Shown here: positions 1 through 8,122 of the stretch, piece by piece
How the letters are laid out: every line of letters begins with the position of its first letter
How positions within the stretch are numbered: the first letter of the stretch is position 1
Assembly (NCBI GenBank): GCA_002316015.1
Contig: DCCS01000007.1
Coordinates: 1 to 27,010, forward strand
DNA: 27,010 nucleotides
DNA from: Prevotellaceae bacterium UBA1075
Lineage (GTDB): Bacteria; Bacteroidota; Bacteroidia; Bacteroidales; Bacteroidaceae
Reading direction: 5' to 3'
Translations under genes and position numbers: made by a program
The notes under the pieces: generated by a model
What the model was told of the DNA's origin: nothing
Database searches by the model: none
What the model saw: only the letters and a program-made list of their open reading frames with translations

Positions 1-191
1 CTTTCACATCCACTTCAAGAAGTCCGGCTATGCGGAGCAGGGTCTCCTGTCCGGGCTGGGTGGTATAGGTACACCCACTTGGACACCGTGGTTGTGTCCT
101 TTCCCAACTGCTCTGCAAGCCACTTGCCGGTCCGCTTCTTTTCTACAAGTACTACTTCCCATCGGTTGATGTCAACTTTATTGCCAGTCAT
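1..191 (-). pseudogene. XRE/Cro-type HTH regulator, frameshifted and cut by the window edge
   Basis: Reading from the ATG at 191, the protein begins MTGNKVDINRWEVVLVEKKR and continues through WLAEQLGKDTTTVSKW, a helix-turn-helix of the small XRE regulators common in Bacteroidetes. After the TGG at 77-75 the frame turns into unrelated residues and stops at 17-15, giving 58 residues. If one C of the CCC run at 74-76 (+ strand) is skipped, the reading becomes CTYTTQPGQETLLRIAGLLE then VDVK, which is the expected continuation (helix 4 and the VDVKEL-like end) and stays open to base 1. A single-base insertion is therefore seen directly; whether it is a real mutation or a sequencing error is not known. 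Relatives are about 65-75 residues and often sit beside restriction-modification or other accessory genes, but the downstream neighbour lies outside the window. Confidence 0.75.
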
Positions 192-219
192 GTCAATACG
201 TTTACCTTGATTATCCGGA

Positions 220-227
220 CAAAGGTA
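220..227 (-). promoter_or_regulatory. Candidate -7 box for the XRE gene
   Basis: The minus strand reads TACCTTTG, an exact match to the Bacteroidetes -7 element TAnnTTTG, 28 bases before the ATG at 191. No TTTG is present at the usual -33 distance, so the site is only partly supported. It would give a leader of roughly 20-25 nt. Confidence 0.4.
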
Positions 228-290
228 ATCAAAAAAATGGATGAAATGAGACCGGGGATGAGTTGACCGTGTTTGTTGGCCGCCAAGTGA

Positions 291-2756
291 TTACCGCACC
301 CGCACGCTGAGGATGCTGATGCTGAAGGGCGGCACGGCAAAGTATATGGTGCGGCCATCGGCCTCCACCTGGGCCTCCACCTCGACGGGCGACACACGCA
401 TGGGCTCCTGCATGGTGTTCTCATCGGTGCCCTTCTCGGCTGCCAGGCGTGTGATGGTGGCACTGATGGCATGTCCCCCACTGAGGGTCAGGGTGCCGTC
501 GGTGGCCGCGCTGCCCAGGTTGACCACCTTGGTGTAGAGCATGCCGCCCTGCTCGTCCAGCGTGCTGGTGGAATACACGCCGCGCATGTCGCCGCCTGTG
601 AGCATGCCGTGGCAGTACACCTGCCCGTCCACGAGGCAGGCCACACTGTCCCTGTCGACATCCACCTGCAGCGTGTGCCACACGCCATCCTTGATATGTG
701 TGGCGCGCCCGCCTGGCAACTTGCTCTTGTTGCCCTTGGCTGTCTGTTCGATGGCACTCTGCGTGTTGGCCCATCCACCCACGTTGAACCACCCGTAGTT
801 CTGCCTGTCGGCATAGTCGAAGAGCATGAGGAAGCCCTCGTCACCGCCGTCCTTGCGCGCCTCCACACGCCAGGTGTAGCGGTCGTCCCTTATCGATATG
901 GGGCAGAGGCGCGCCGTACCCTGCGCCATGGAGGTCTGCCGGAGCGTGTCGCCAGTACCTGCCCATTCGCCCCCCTGCCTGGGATTGGCCGCCGCCCAAG
1001 CCCGACCGGGCTTTATGTCCATCGTGTCGCCATCCACAATGACCTGTGCATTACGGAAGGATGCGCGCGTGGCCCAGGTGCCCACACCCACCTGCACAGG
1101 ATGAGCACGCCTCACACCCTGCGGGCGGGGCAGGCTCCACGTGAGACGGCTGCCCACCACGTGGGTGCCCAAATGGGTGGGGAAGAGCTGCTGCACCCAG
1201 TAACTGGGCGTGCCAAAGGCCTGTGCGCTGTTGAAGCGTATCATGTCGGGATGCCACTGGCTGCTGTTCTCATTGATGAAGATGGGGGCATAACTGCTCA
1301 TGCGCACGATGTCGGAGTTGTTCTCCATACCCATCATGAACACAGCCTCGCCCAGCGCCGCGTTCATGTTGCCGTTCTGCCCATAGTTCTGGGTCACGGC
1401 ATACTCGCCCGGATAAATGGCCGGCCCCTGGCGGTCATAATGGTCAAAGCGGTGGAACTGGCTCACGAACCACTGCGGCGAGCGGTAGTAATGCTCGTCC
1501 AGGATATCCACGGGGTGGCTGTTCCTCCACGTGGGCATGTCGGTTCCCCAGGCCTCCACATTGCCTATGCACTGCACCTCGGGGAAGCGCGCCTTGATGG
1601 CATCGTAGAAGAGGCGGTATCGCTCGGGGTAATGGTCACTCTGGTCGGAGTTGTCCTGCAGGCGGTAGTTGTAGTTCTCGTTGCCTATCTCCACATAGGC
1701 GATATTGAAGGGGGCGGGATGCCCGTTCTCGGCACGCATCTTGCCATAGCGGCTTGTCACGGGCCCGTTGGCATACTCCAGGGCAGCGAGGCACTCGTCT
1801 ATCCATCCCTGCAGGCTGTCAACTGGCGTGCAGCCCCCATGCCAGATGCCCACATTGACCACATAGAGGGGCTTTGCTCCCAGGTCCTCGCACAACTGCA
1901 GATACTCATGGAAGCCCAGTCCGTCGGTCGAGGGATAACCCCAATTGGCATTCATATGCCCGGGCCTGCGCTCTATGGGGCCCACGGTACGCTCCCAGCG
2001 CCACGCGTTCTGGGGGCTTATGTTGCCCTCCACCACACATCCTCCGGGGAAGCGCATGAAGGCAGGATGCAGGGCCTGGAGCATCTGGGCCAGGTCACGG
2101 CGGCAGCCGTTGGGACGGTCTTTGAACGTGGGCGGGAACAGGCTCACCACATCCAGCACCAGCGTGCACGGCTTCTGGACGGAGAGCACAAGCGTGGCCT
2201 GGGGGTCGGTGCCCGTGGCGGTAATCACGGCCTCCAGCCTGCGCCACCTCTTGCCCACCTTCCCCGGCACCTCCACCATGCCCAGGATGGCGCCGTCCCT
2301 GCCCTGCAGGGAGGCTGTCACACGGCCGGGCTTACCCTCCTGGGCACGCACCCACAGGGAAAGGCGGTACTTCGTGCCCTGTGTCACGTTCATGCCCCAG
2401 TAACCTGTGTTGCGCACTCCACCGCCCTCTGCCCCCACACGCACCCTGAGCGCTTGGGTCTGCACGTCATTGAGCATACCCTCACGGCACAACTCCAGCT
2501 GGCTGCTTACGGGTTCCCACCCATCCGGCGTGTCCCGCGAGAACTCCATCGAACGGTTGCGCACAAGTTCGGCATACAGGCCGCCATCGGCGGCATGGTT
2601 GATGTCCTCAAAGAAGATGCCATAAAGCGTGGGGCTCACCTGAACGCGCCTGTCGGCCAGGTCAACCTCCACATTAACCTGCGCGCCCATCGGGGAGGCA
2701 AGGGAGAGTGCGGCCACAAGAGCCGCCAGGATGTGATGATGCATGTGCATGTCCAT
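291..2756 (-). CDS. Secreted alpha-L-arabinofuranosidase, GH51 family
   Basis: The product is predicted to release terminal alpha-L-arabinofuranose from arabinan or arabinoxylan in the periplasm or at the surface. Numbered from the ATG at 2756 (821 residues), a signal peptide (MHHHILAALVAALSLASPMG) is followed by the GH51 start (SPTLYGIFFEDINHAADGGLY). A CBM4-like beta-sandwich insert lies around residues 80-210, then comes the TIM barrel with FMRFPGG near 233, acid/base Glu360 in VEIGNEN and nucleophile Glu451 in YPGEYA. Residues about 560-745 resemble a laminin-G/DUF1080-like sandwich inserted into the C-terminal beta domain. The frame is open upstream to a GTG at 2777, but the ATGs at 2756, 2750 and 2744 fit the signal peptide better. 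A well-formed promoter lies upstream at 2816-2847. The gene is divergent from the hydrolase gene at 2997. The family call is firm; substrate linkage is inferred. Confidence 0.93.
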   Translation of the reverse strand: MDMHMHHHILAALVAALSLASPMGAQVNVEVDLADRRVQVSPTLYGIFFEDINHAADGGLYAELVRNRSMEFSRDTPDGWEPVSSQLELCREGMLNDVQTQALRVRVGAEGGGVRNTGYWGMNVTQGTKYRLSLWVRAQEGKPGRVTASLQGRDGAILGMVEVPGKVGKRWRRLEAVITATGTDPQATLVLSVQKPCTLVLDVVSLFPPTFKDRPNGCRRDLAQMLQALHPAFMRFPGGCVVEGNISPQNAWRWERTVGPIERRPGHMNANWGYPSTDGLGFHEYLQLCEDLGAKPLYVVNVGIWHGGCTPVDSLQGWIDECLAALEYANGPVTSRYGKMRAENGHPAPFNIAYVEIGNENYNYRLQDNSDQSDHYPERYRLFYDAIKARFPEVQCIGNVEAWGTDMPTWRNSHPVDILDEHYYRSPQWFVSQFHRFDHYDRQGPAIYPGEYAVTQNYGQNGNMNAALGEAVFMMGMENNSDIVRMSSYAPIFINENSSQWHPDMIRFNSAQAFGTPSYWVQQLFPTHLGTHVVGSRLTWSLPRPQGVRRAHPVQVGVGTWATRASFRNAQVIVDGDTMDIKPGRAWAAANPRQGGEWAGTGDTLRQTSMAQGTARLCPISIRDDRYTWRVEARKDGGDEGFLMLFDYADRQNYGWFNVGGWANTQSAIEQTAKGNKSKLPGGRATHIKDGVWHTLQVDVDRDSVACLVDGQVYCHGMLTGGDMRGVYSTSTLDEQGGMLYTKVVNLGSAATDGTLTLSGGHAISATITRLAAEKGTDENTMQEPMRVSPVEVEAQVEADGRTIYFAVPPFSISILSVRVR

Positions 2757-2815
2757 AGATAATATTGCCTGTACCACAGCGAGTGGCTACATTGTCCACG
2801 CCGGGTGACGACATG

Positions 2816-2847
2816 CAAAATTAGCGAAACTTGGTGGCCCAAACAAA
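2816..2847 (-). promoter_or_regulatory. Bacteroidetes-type promoter of the GH51 gene
   Basis: On the minus strand, TTTG at 2847-2844 is followed after exactly 20 nt by TAATTTTG at 2823-2816, matching the TTTG-N19-21-TAnnTTTG promoter. Transcription should start near 2810, about 55 nt before the preferred ATG at 2756. Confidence 0.65.
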
Positions 2848-2938
2848 CATGAGCACAGGAAAAAGAGGAAAGGAAAAGTCCCCGACACCACGCGTGGGGG
2901 GCAGTGAGGCGGCAGAGAAGATATTTGTGCGTGAGAGA

Positions 2939-2970
2939 CTTGCCTGTGTGGCGAAAAATACATAAATTTG
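2939..2970 (+). promoter_or_regulatory. Bacteroidetes-type promoter of the MBL-rhamnosidase unit
   Basis: CTTG at 2939-2942 (three of four matches to TTTG) is followed after 20 nt by TAAATTTG at 2963-2970, an exact TAnnTTTG. The predicted start lies near 2976, leaving a leader of about 20 nt before the ATG at 2997. It points away from the GH51 promoter in the same 240-bp gap. Confidence 0.6.
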
Positions 2971-2996
2971 TGAGTATATAGAGCAAAGTTCCCATA

Positions 2997-3938
2997 ATGG
3001 ACAAGCAAATATCCACCTCGCGCCGAGCCTTTCTGCGCGTCACCGCCCTGGGCGCGGCAGCTGCCGCCCTTCCCTTTCGGCTGCAGGCAGACCGAAACCA
3101 AAAGGAGGTTCCCATCGCGCTGAAGGGAAAGTCAAGCTTCACCATGTGGCAGATACCGTCGCACGAGGACGACATAGGCAACTCCTATGTGTTCCGCACA
3201 CACAAGGGAAGACTTGTCGTGATGGACGGGGGGATGCCCGTCGAGAGCATGTTCCTCAGAGGTTTCCTGGGTGCCATGGGCGGTGAGGTGGAGGCGTGGT
3301 TCATATCACATCCCCATGGTGACCACATGGGCGCGCTGAACCAGATCCTGGCCGACACACAGGACTTGCACATCAGGCACATCTACCACTCGCGCATGCC
3401 CGAAGCCGTCATCAAGGGCGAGCCACAAAGCGAGGCCGACTGCAGGGAGTTCTACGCGAGGCTCGAAGCCGCAAAGGACATCACCGTGACCGACCTGCAG
3501 GAGCCCGGCGACACCTTTTCCTGGGACGGGATGAACCTGCAGATACTGGGGGTGGCCAACCCATTCACCACCAACCCATACAACAACTCTTCGGTAATCA
3601 TGAGGGTGTGGGACCGGCGCAAGTCCATCACTTTCCTGGGCGACGCGGGTGTGGAGTGCGGGGACAAAGTACTGCACGGGCCCTACGGTAGCCGGCTCGA
3701 CAGCGACTACCTGCAGATGGCACACCACGGGCAAAGGGGATGCAATGAGGATTTCTACAAGAGAGTCAACTTCCGCGCCTGCCTGTGGCCCACGCCCACA
3801 TGGGTGTGGAACAACGACCAGGGCAGGGGATTCAACACCGGCATACTGGAGACCTGCAACACACGGCTGTGGATGGACTGCCTGGGCATCAAGGAGCACC
3901 ACGTGACCTGCACGGACGGATTATGGCAACTGGACTGA
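2997..3938 (+). CDS. Exported metallo-beta-lactamase-fold hydrolase with Tat-like signal
   Basis: This 313-residue protein begins with TSRRAFLRVTALGAAAAALP, which fits a twin-arginine signal (S-R-R-x-F-L plus a hydrophobic stretch), so export in a folded, metal-loaded state is likely. The mature part is a metallo-beta-lactamase fold: HPHGDH at residues 105-110 is the HxHxDH metal motif, Asp216 lies in FLGDAGVE, and MAHHGQRG at 241-248 resembles the HHG motif of the ComEC/Rec2-like branch. Substrate cannot be told from sequence; lactonase, phosphodiesterase or other hydrolase activity are all possible. It is followed after 35 nt by the rhamnosidase-like gene on the same strand, so the two are probably co-transcribed and may act on the same glycan or its breakdown products (inference). 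Confidence 0.85.
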   Translation: MDKQISTSRRAFLRVTALGAAAAALPFRLQADRNQKEVPIALKGKSSFTMWQIPSHEDDIGNSYVFRTHKGRLVVMDGGMPVESMFLRGFLGAMGGEVEAWFISHPHGDHMGALNQILADTQDLHIRHIYHSRMPEAVIKGEPQSEADCREFYARLEAAKDITVTDLQEPGDTFSWDGMNLQILGVANPFTTNPYNNSSVIMRVWDRRKSITFLGDAGVECGDKVLHGPYGSRLDSDYLQMAHHGQRGCNEDFYKRVNFRACLWPTPTWVWNNDQGRGFNTGILETCNTRLWMDCLGIKEHHVTCTDGLWQLD

Positions 3939-3973
3939 CTATTCAAACTACTAAGGCTATATTAAACGAAGAA

Positions 3974-5773
3974 ATGAGAAAACTCTGCCTCGCAGCGGTG
4001 ACGCTGCTGACCACCGCCACGACACTGGCGCAAAAACACATCCCTCCCGTGTTCGGAGCCGACACGGCACGTTTCCGCGAGGATATCATGACACGCTCCT
4101 ACCTGACCCCAAAGAAAATCCTGTGGGCCAGCAGCAACACCTCGGTACAGAATCCCGAACTGCTGCTCAAGAAAGGCACGGGACAGGCCGACATCTTCAA
4201 CCAGGGCATGTGCCGCCTGGTGAACAGCGGCAATGAGCGCGCCAGCCTCATCCTTGACTTCGGCCATGAACTGCACGGGGGGCTCAAACTGGTCATCAGC
4301 AGTTGCACACCGCTCTCCACACCACAGGTGCGACTGCGCTTCGGCGAGTCGGTGAGCGAGACATGCGCAGAGCTGAACACCACCAAGTCCATCGCAGAGA
4401 CGGGCAGCAAGGCCGATGTGAACCTGAAAGCCAACACCGCCACCAACGACCACGCCATACGCGACATGGTGCTCACCATACCCTTCTACGGACAGATAGA
4501 GGTGGGCAGCACGGGCTACCGCTTCGTGCGCATCGACCTGCTCACACCCGGACAAACCGTCAACCTGAAGGAGGCGACTGCCATCCTGCGCTACCGGGAC
4601 ATCCCATACCTGGGTTCGTTCCGCTGCTCAAACCAGAGGCTGAACGACATATGGATGACAGGGGCATACACGGTACACCTCAACATGCAGGAATACATCT
4701 GGGACGGAGTGAAACGAGACCGCCTGGTGTGGCTGGGGGACATGCACCCCGAAACCAGCACAATAAGCAACGTGTTCGGTGACGACGGGAGTTTCTACAG
4801 CAGCATGGACCTCGCGTGCCAGCAATACCCGCTGCCCGCATGGATCAACGGCATGAGCGCCTACTCGCTGTGGTACCTCATAATCCAGCATGACTGGTAC
4901 ATGCGATTTGGACACAAGGACTTCCTGGAGAAGCACCGGGACTATATCCTGGGGCTCATCGACCTGATAGACAAACGCATTGACCAGAACGGGAACGACG
5001 ACATGGGCGCACATTTCCTCGACTGGCCCAGCAGCCCCAACACAGAGGGAGTGGACGCGGGCTACCACGCGCTGCTGGTGTGGGCTATGAAGGACGCGGC
5101 CAAGATGAGCCTACTGCTGGGCGACAAGGCACGCGCCGAGAAGTGCAACGAGGTGATAGAGCGCCTGAAGAGGAAGACCGTGAACCCAAACGGACTGAAA
5201 CAGGCTGCCGCGCTGATGGCCATCGCCGGGCTGATGAAGCCCGACAAGGCATGCAGGGACTATGTGGCAGTGGGAGGCCCCAAGGGATTCTCCACCTTCT
5301 ACGGATACTACATGCTGGAGGCCTTGGCCATGGACGGGCGGCACGAGGAGGCCATGGACATCATCAGCCAGTATTGGGGCGGGATGCTCGACATGGGAGC
5401 CACCACCTTTTGGGAGGACTTTGACCTGGAGTGGACAAAGGACGCAGGACGCATAGACGACTTCGTGCCCAAAGGGAAGAAGGACATACACGGCGACTTC
5501 GGCGCATACTGCTACCCTGGATTCCGCCACAGTTTCTGCCACGGATGGGCCAGCGGCCCCACCGCCTGGATGAGCACGCACGTGCTGGGTGTCGAGGTGC
5601 TGGAGCCCGGATGCAAGCGAGTGCGCGTGACCCCACACCTGGGCAAACTAAAATGGGCAGAGGGCACATTCCCCACCCCATACGGGCAGATAAGCATACG
5701 GCACGAGCGCAAGCCCGACGGGACGGTGAAGTCAACCGTCAAGGCACCCAAAGGCGTGAAGGTAGTAAAATGA
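3974..5773 (+). CDS. Secreted alpha-L-rhamnosidase-like glycosidase, GH78 type
   Basis: The product is predicted to remove terminal L-rhamnose from pectin-type or other rhamnosylated glycans outside the cytoplasm. The ATG at 3974 gives 599 residues with a signal peptide (MRKLCLAAVTLLTTATTLAQ). A beta-rich N-terminal half is followed by the six-hairpin (alpha/alpha)6 catalytic domain from about residue 215. Visible signatures are WDGVKRDRLVWLGDMHPE at 243-260 (the GH78 D..R..R..W.GD region, with Asp244, Asp256 and Glu260), ATTFWEDFD at 476-484 with Glu481 as the likely general base, and SFCHGWASGPTAW at 520-532. A typical C-terminal beta-sandwich follows (PHLGKLKWAEGTFPTPYG). The frame is open upstream to 3785, but that would overlap the preceding gene and lose the signal peptide. 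GH78 is the best call; related six-hairpin families cannot be fully excluded. Confidence 0.88.
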   Translation: MRKLCLAAVTLLTTATTLAQKHIPPVFGADTARFREDIMTRSYLTPKKILWASSNTSVQNPELLLKKGTGQADIFNQGMCRLVNSGNERASLILDFGHELHGGLKLVISSCTPLSTPQVRLRFGESVSETCAELNTTKSIAETGSKADVNLKANTATNDHAIRDMVLTIPFYGQIEVGSTGYRFVRIDLLTPGQTVNLKEATAILRYRDIPYLGSFRCSNQRLNDIWMTGAYTVHLNMQEYIWDGVKRDRLVWLGDMHPETSTISNVFGDDGSFYSSMDLACQQYPLPAWINGMSAYSLWYLIIQHDWYMRFGHKDFLEKHRDYILGLIDLIDKRIDQNGNDDMGAHFLDWPSSPNTEGVDAGYHALLVWAMKDAAKMSLLLGDKARAEKCNEVIERLKRKTVNPNGLKQAAALMAIAGLMKPDKACRDYVAVGGPKGFSTFYGYYMLEALAMDGRHEEAMDIISQYWGGMLDMGATTFWEDFDLEWTKDAGRIDDFVPKGKKDIHGDFGAYCYPGFRHSFCHGWASGPTAWMSTHVLGVEVLEPGCKRVRVTPHLGKLKWAEGTFPTPYGQISIRHERKPDGTVKSTVKAPKGVKVVK

Positions 5774-5800
5774 AACACTTCCATCCCACACATATATATA

Positions 5801-5842
5801 TATAATGAGTGGTGCACTGGATTATAACGAGTGGTGCACTGG
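5801..5842 (+). repeat. Tandem 20-bp direct repeat before the GH2 gene
   Basis: TATAATGAGTGGTGCACTGG (5801-5820) and TATAACGAGTGGTGCACTGG (5823-5842) differ at one base and are spaced 22 bp start to start, about two helical turns. Each copy holds the palindromic core GTGCAC. A (TA)n run immediately precedes the first copy. The position, 106-147 bases before the GH2 start and with no standard promoter elsewhere in the gap, suggests tandem binding sites for a regulator, but a chance duplication is also possible. Confidence 0.6.
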
Positions 5843-5947
5843 CAAACCACCAGACACGGCCACAGCAAGAGCGGGCCTGGCGAAGTGGCCTGACCAGACA
5901 ACAGAAGAACGACAACCATCAAGACAAACATCAAACATAAAACATTC

Positions 5948-7816
5948 ATGAAGAAAAGAAACATTCTGCTTGCGGCGGTCATGCTTGCCGCCTCTACGCT
6001 CCTTGCCATTCCCAGGGCAGAGTACCCGCGTCCCCAGTTTGAGCGACAAGACTGGGTCAACCTCAATGGTGACTGGACTTACACATTCGACTTCGTAGGC
6101 TCAGGCATGGAGAAGAAACTGCACCAAAGCCAGGGATTCAGCGACAAGATTACAGTACCCTTCTGCCCCGAAAGCAAATTGTCAGGGGTAGAGTACACCG
6201 ATTTCATCAACAACATCTGGTACCAGCGCAGCATCACCATGCCTCAGGCATGGAGCGGCAAACGCGTGCGTCTGAACTTCGGGGCGGTATACTACAACTC
6301 TGAGATATTCATTGACGGACAACTGGCAGGACGCCACTTCGGAGGCAGCACTTCGTTTGCGGTGGACATCACACGCTTCGTGGCCGACGGGAAGGCTCAC
6401 TCGCTGGTGGTGCACGCCTACAGCGACACACGCACCAACCTACAGCCCGCAGGAAAGCAGAACGTGCGCATGACACAGTTTGAGTGTATGTACACACGCT
6501 GCACAGGCATCTGGCAGACGGTGTGGATGGAACCCGTGGATGCCTGCGGCCTGGAACGCACGCAGGTGCTGACCGACATTGACCAGAACCAGGTTGTCAT
6601 ACACCCAACCTTCTACAGCGAGGGGGGGGCCACGCTCACCGTGACCATGAGCGACGGCAAGAAAGCCGTGGCCACCAGAACAGTGCCCGCACAAAACAAC
6701 TCCACTATCGTCCTGCCCGTGAAGAAGGCACGCCTGTGGAGCCCCGCCGACCCCTTCCTGTACAGCCTTACCTATGAGGTCAAGGATGCTGCAGGCAAAT
6801 GCATCGACCGCGTGAGCAGTTATGTGGGCATGCGCAAGATACATGTCAAGGGCAACAGGGTGTACCTCAACAACGAACCCTTCTACCAGCGCCTGGTACT
6901 GGACCAGGGCTTCTATCCCGACGGCATCTGGACGGCTCCATCCGACGAGGCTCTACGCCACGACATTGAACTCTCACTACAGGCTGGCTTCAACGGCGCG
7001 CGTCTGCACCAGAAGGTGTTTGAGGAGCGTTTCCACTACTGGGCCGACAAGCTGGGTTACATCACCTGGGGCGAGGCTCCCTCATGGGGCATGGACGCAA
7101 ACAACCCCGAGGTGGCACGTAACTTCCTCTCAGAATGGAGCGAGGAGATTGTGCGTGACCGCAACCATCCCAGCATCGTCACCTGGACACCCATGAACGA
7201 GGAGTGGTGGCCCGACCGCGTGCAGTTCCCACGTTTCGTGTCTGATGTGTATGACCTCACCAAGGCCCTCGACCCCACACGCCCCGTGTGTGATGTGAGC
7301 GGAGGCGTGCATGTGAAGACTGACATTTGGACAACACACAACTACGAGCAGGACCCCAAAAAGCTGAAGGACATCATCTACAACGGATCGCGGTGGTTCC
7401 AGACACCCAACCACACCCTGGCCTTCCCCCAGCGCAACGTGGGGTTCAACCGCCATACAGACAACAATCTGTACGATTTCCCCACCTACGACAAAGCCGA
7501 CAAGCCCTATCTGCTGGACGAGGTAGGCGGCATCAAGTGGGTGAAAGGGCAGGACTCACGGACGGGTAACGACACCAACAAGTCATGGGGTTATGGTGAG
7601 CCCCCCCGCTCTCTGGAGGAGTTCTACACGCGGCTGGAAGGACAGATTGACGCACTGATGGAGATATCCGACAACGTGTGGGGCTACTGCTACACGCAGT
7701 TGACCGATGTGGAACAGGAGCAGAACGGCATCTATTACTATGACCGCAGCAGCAAGTTTGACATGAAGCGCATACACGCCATTTTCAGCAAGAAACCGGC
7801 GGCAAGCAAGCAATAA
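5948..7816 (+). CDS. Secreted GH2-family beta-glycosidase
   Basis: This is a retaining beta-glycosidase of the beta-galactosidase/beta-glucuronidase superfamily; the exact sugar is not evident. The 622 residues start with a signal peptide (MKKRNILLAAVMLAASTLLA). A jelly-roll sugar-binding domain opens with YPRPQFERQDWVNLNGDW and runs to about residue 195. An immunoglobulin-like domain covers about 200-300, and the TIM barrel runs from about 300 to the end. Glu418 in TPMNEEWWP is the acid/base. Glu525 in YLLDEVGG takes the nucleophile place of the more usual S/T-E-F-G-G. At 622 residues it is near the short end of GH2 and lacks extra C-terminal domains. The gene lies 174 nt after the rhamnosidase gene, and the gap contains the tandem repeat at 5801-5842, so it could be read through or controlled separately. 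Confidence 0.9.
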   Translation: MKKRNILLAAVMLAASTLLAIPRAEYPRPQFERQDWVNLNGDWTYTFDFVGSGMEKKLHQSQGFSDKITVPFCPESKLSGVEYTDFINNIWYQRSITMPQAWSGKRVRLNFGAVYYNSEIFIDGQLAGRHFGGSTSFAVDITRFVADGKAHSLVVHAYSDTRTNLQPAGKQNVRMTQFECMYTRCTGIWQTVWMEPVDACGLERTQVLTDIDQNQVVIHPTFYSEGGATLTVTMSDGKKAVATRTVPAQNNSTIVLPVKKARLWSPADPFLYSLTYEVKDAAGKCIDRVSSYVGMRKIHVKGNRVYLNNEPFYQRLVLDQGFYPDGIWTAPSDEALRHDIELSLQAGFNGARLHQKVFEERFHYWADKLGYITWGEAPSWGMDANNPEVARNFLSEWSEEIVRDRNHPSIVTWTPMNEEWWPDRVQFPRFVSDVYDLTKALDPTRPVCDVSGGVHVKTDIWTTHNYEQDPKKLKDIIYNGSRWFQTPNHTLAFPQRNVGFNRHTDNNLYDFPTYDKADKPYLLDEVGGIKWVKGQDSRTGNDTNKSWGYGEPPRSLEEFYTRLEGQIDALMEISDNVWGYCYTQLTDVEQEQNGIYYYDRSSKFDMKRIHAIFSKKPAASKQ

Positions 7817-7886
7817 AGGGCATGTGCGGTCTTGTCGCCACACGGTATCAAGACAACAGACCAGACCCCACTGCCGGGAGAACACA

Positions 7887-7930
7887 AGTGAGGGGCGGGC
7901 TTCGCAACCCTGCGAAGTCCGCCCCTCACT
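7887..7930. terminator. Strong hairpin, probable bidirectional terminator
   Basis: GTGAGGGGCGGGCTTCGCA (7888-7906) pairs with 7911-7929 with a single G-U pair, extended by an A-T pair at the base, around the loop ACCC: a 20-bp stem. It sits 70 bp after the GH2 stop and 190 bp after the dus stop on the other strand. No U-run follows on either side, so termination is inferred from position and stem strength. Confidence 0.6.
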
Positions 7931-7983
7931 CCTTATATATGCCCCGCCCAAGTGTCCCAACATGCCCCGGCATCTGTCCTCAC

Positions 7984-8014
7984 CTGAATGATTCTGCTCC
8001 TATGAATTATTCAG
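7984..8014. repeat. AT-rich inverted repeat
   Basis: CTGAATGATT (7984-7993) pairs with AATTATTCAG (8005-8014) with one G-U pair around an 11-nt loop. It lies 3' of dus. It may help end transcription or be a protein site; no function can be assigned. Confidence 0.3.
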
Positions 8015-8122
8015 ACTATGCTGTTTGGGCAAATATCCTAAGACACTTTGCCGGGTATCCTGGGGAAGTTTGACACGAAGCATCCTGCGCATGGCAGGGC
8101 CACATGCCCCACCCGGCGGCTC

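Larger units (their letters stand above)
7817..8122. other. 306-bp gap between convergent genes
   Basis: The GH2 gene (+) and the dus gene (-) converge here. The gap contains the strong hairpin at 7887-7930 and a weaker AT-rich inverted repeat at 7984-8014. No RNA gene, promoter match or credible small protein was found in the rest. Confidence 0.6.

Noticed and set aside
471..2762. 763-codon open frame on the + strand opposite the GH51 gene
   Set aside because: It is a shadow caused by the GC-rich codon use of the GH51 gene. It has no family motif, no signal and low-complexity His/Ala/Leu content.
3785..3973. 63-codon upstream extension of the rhamnosidase frame
   Set aside because: It overlaps the MBL gene and would bury the signal peptide that begins at 3974.
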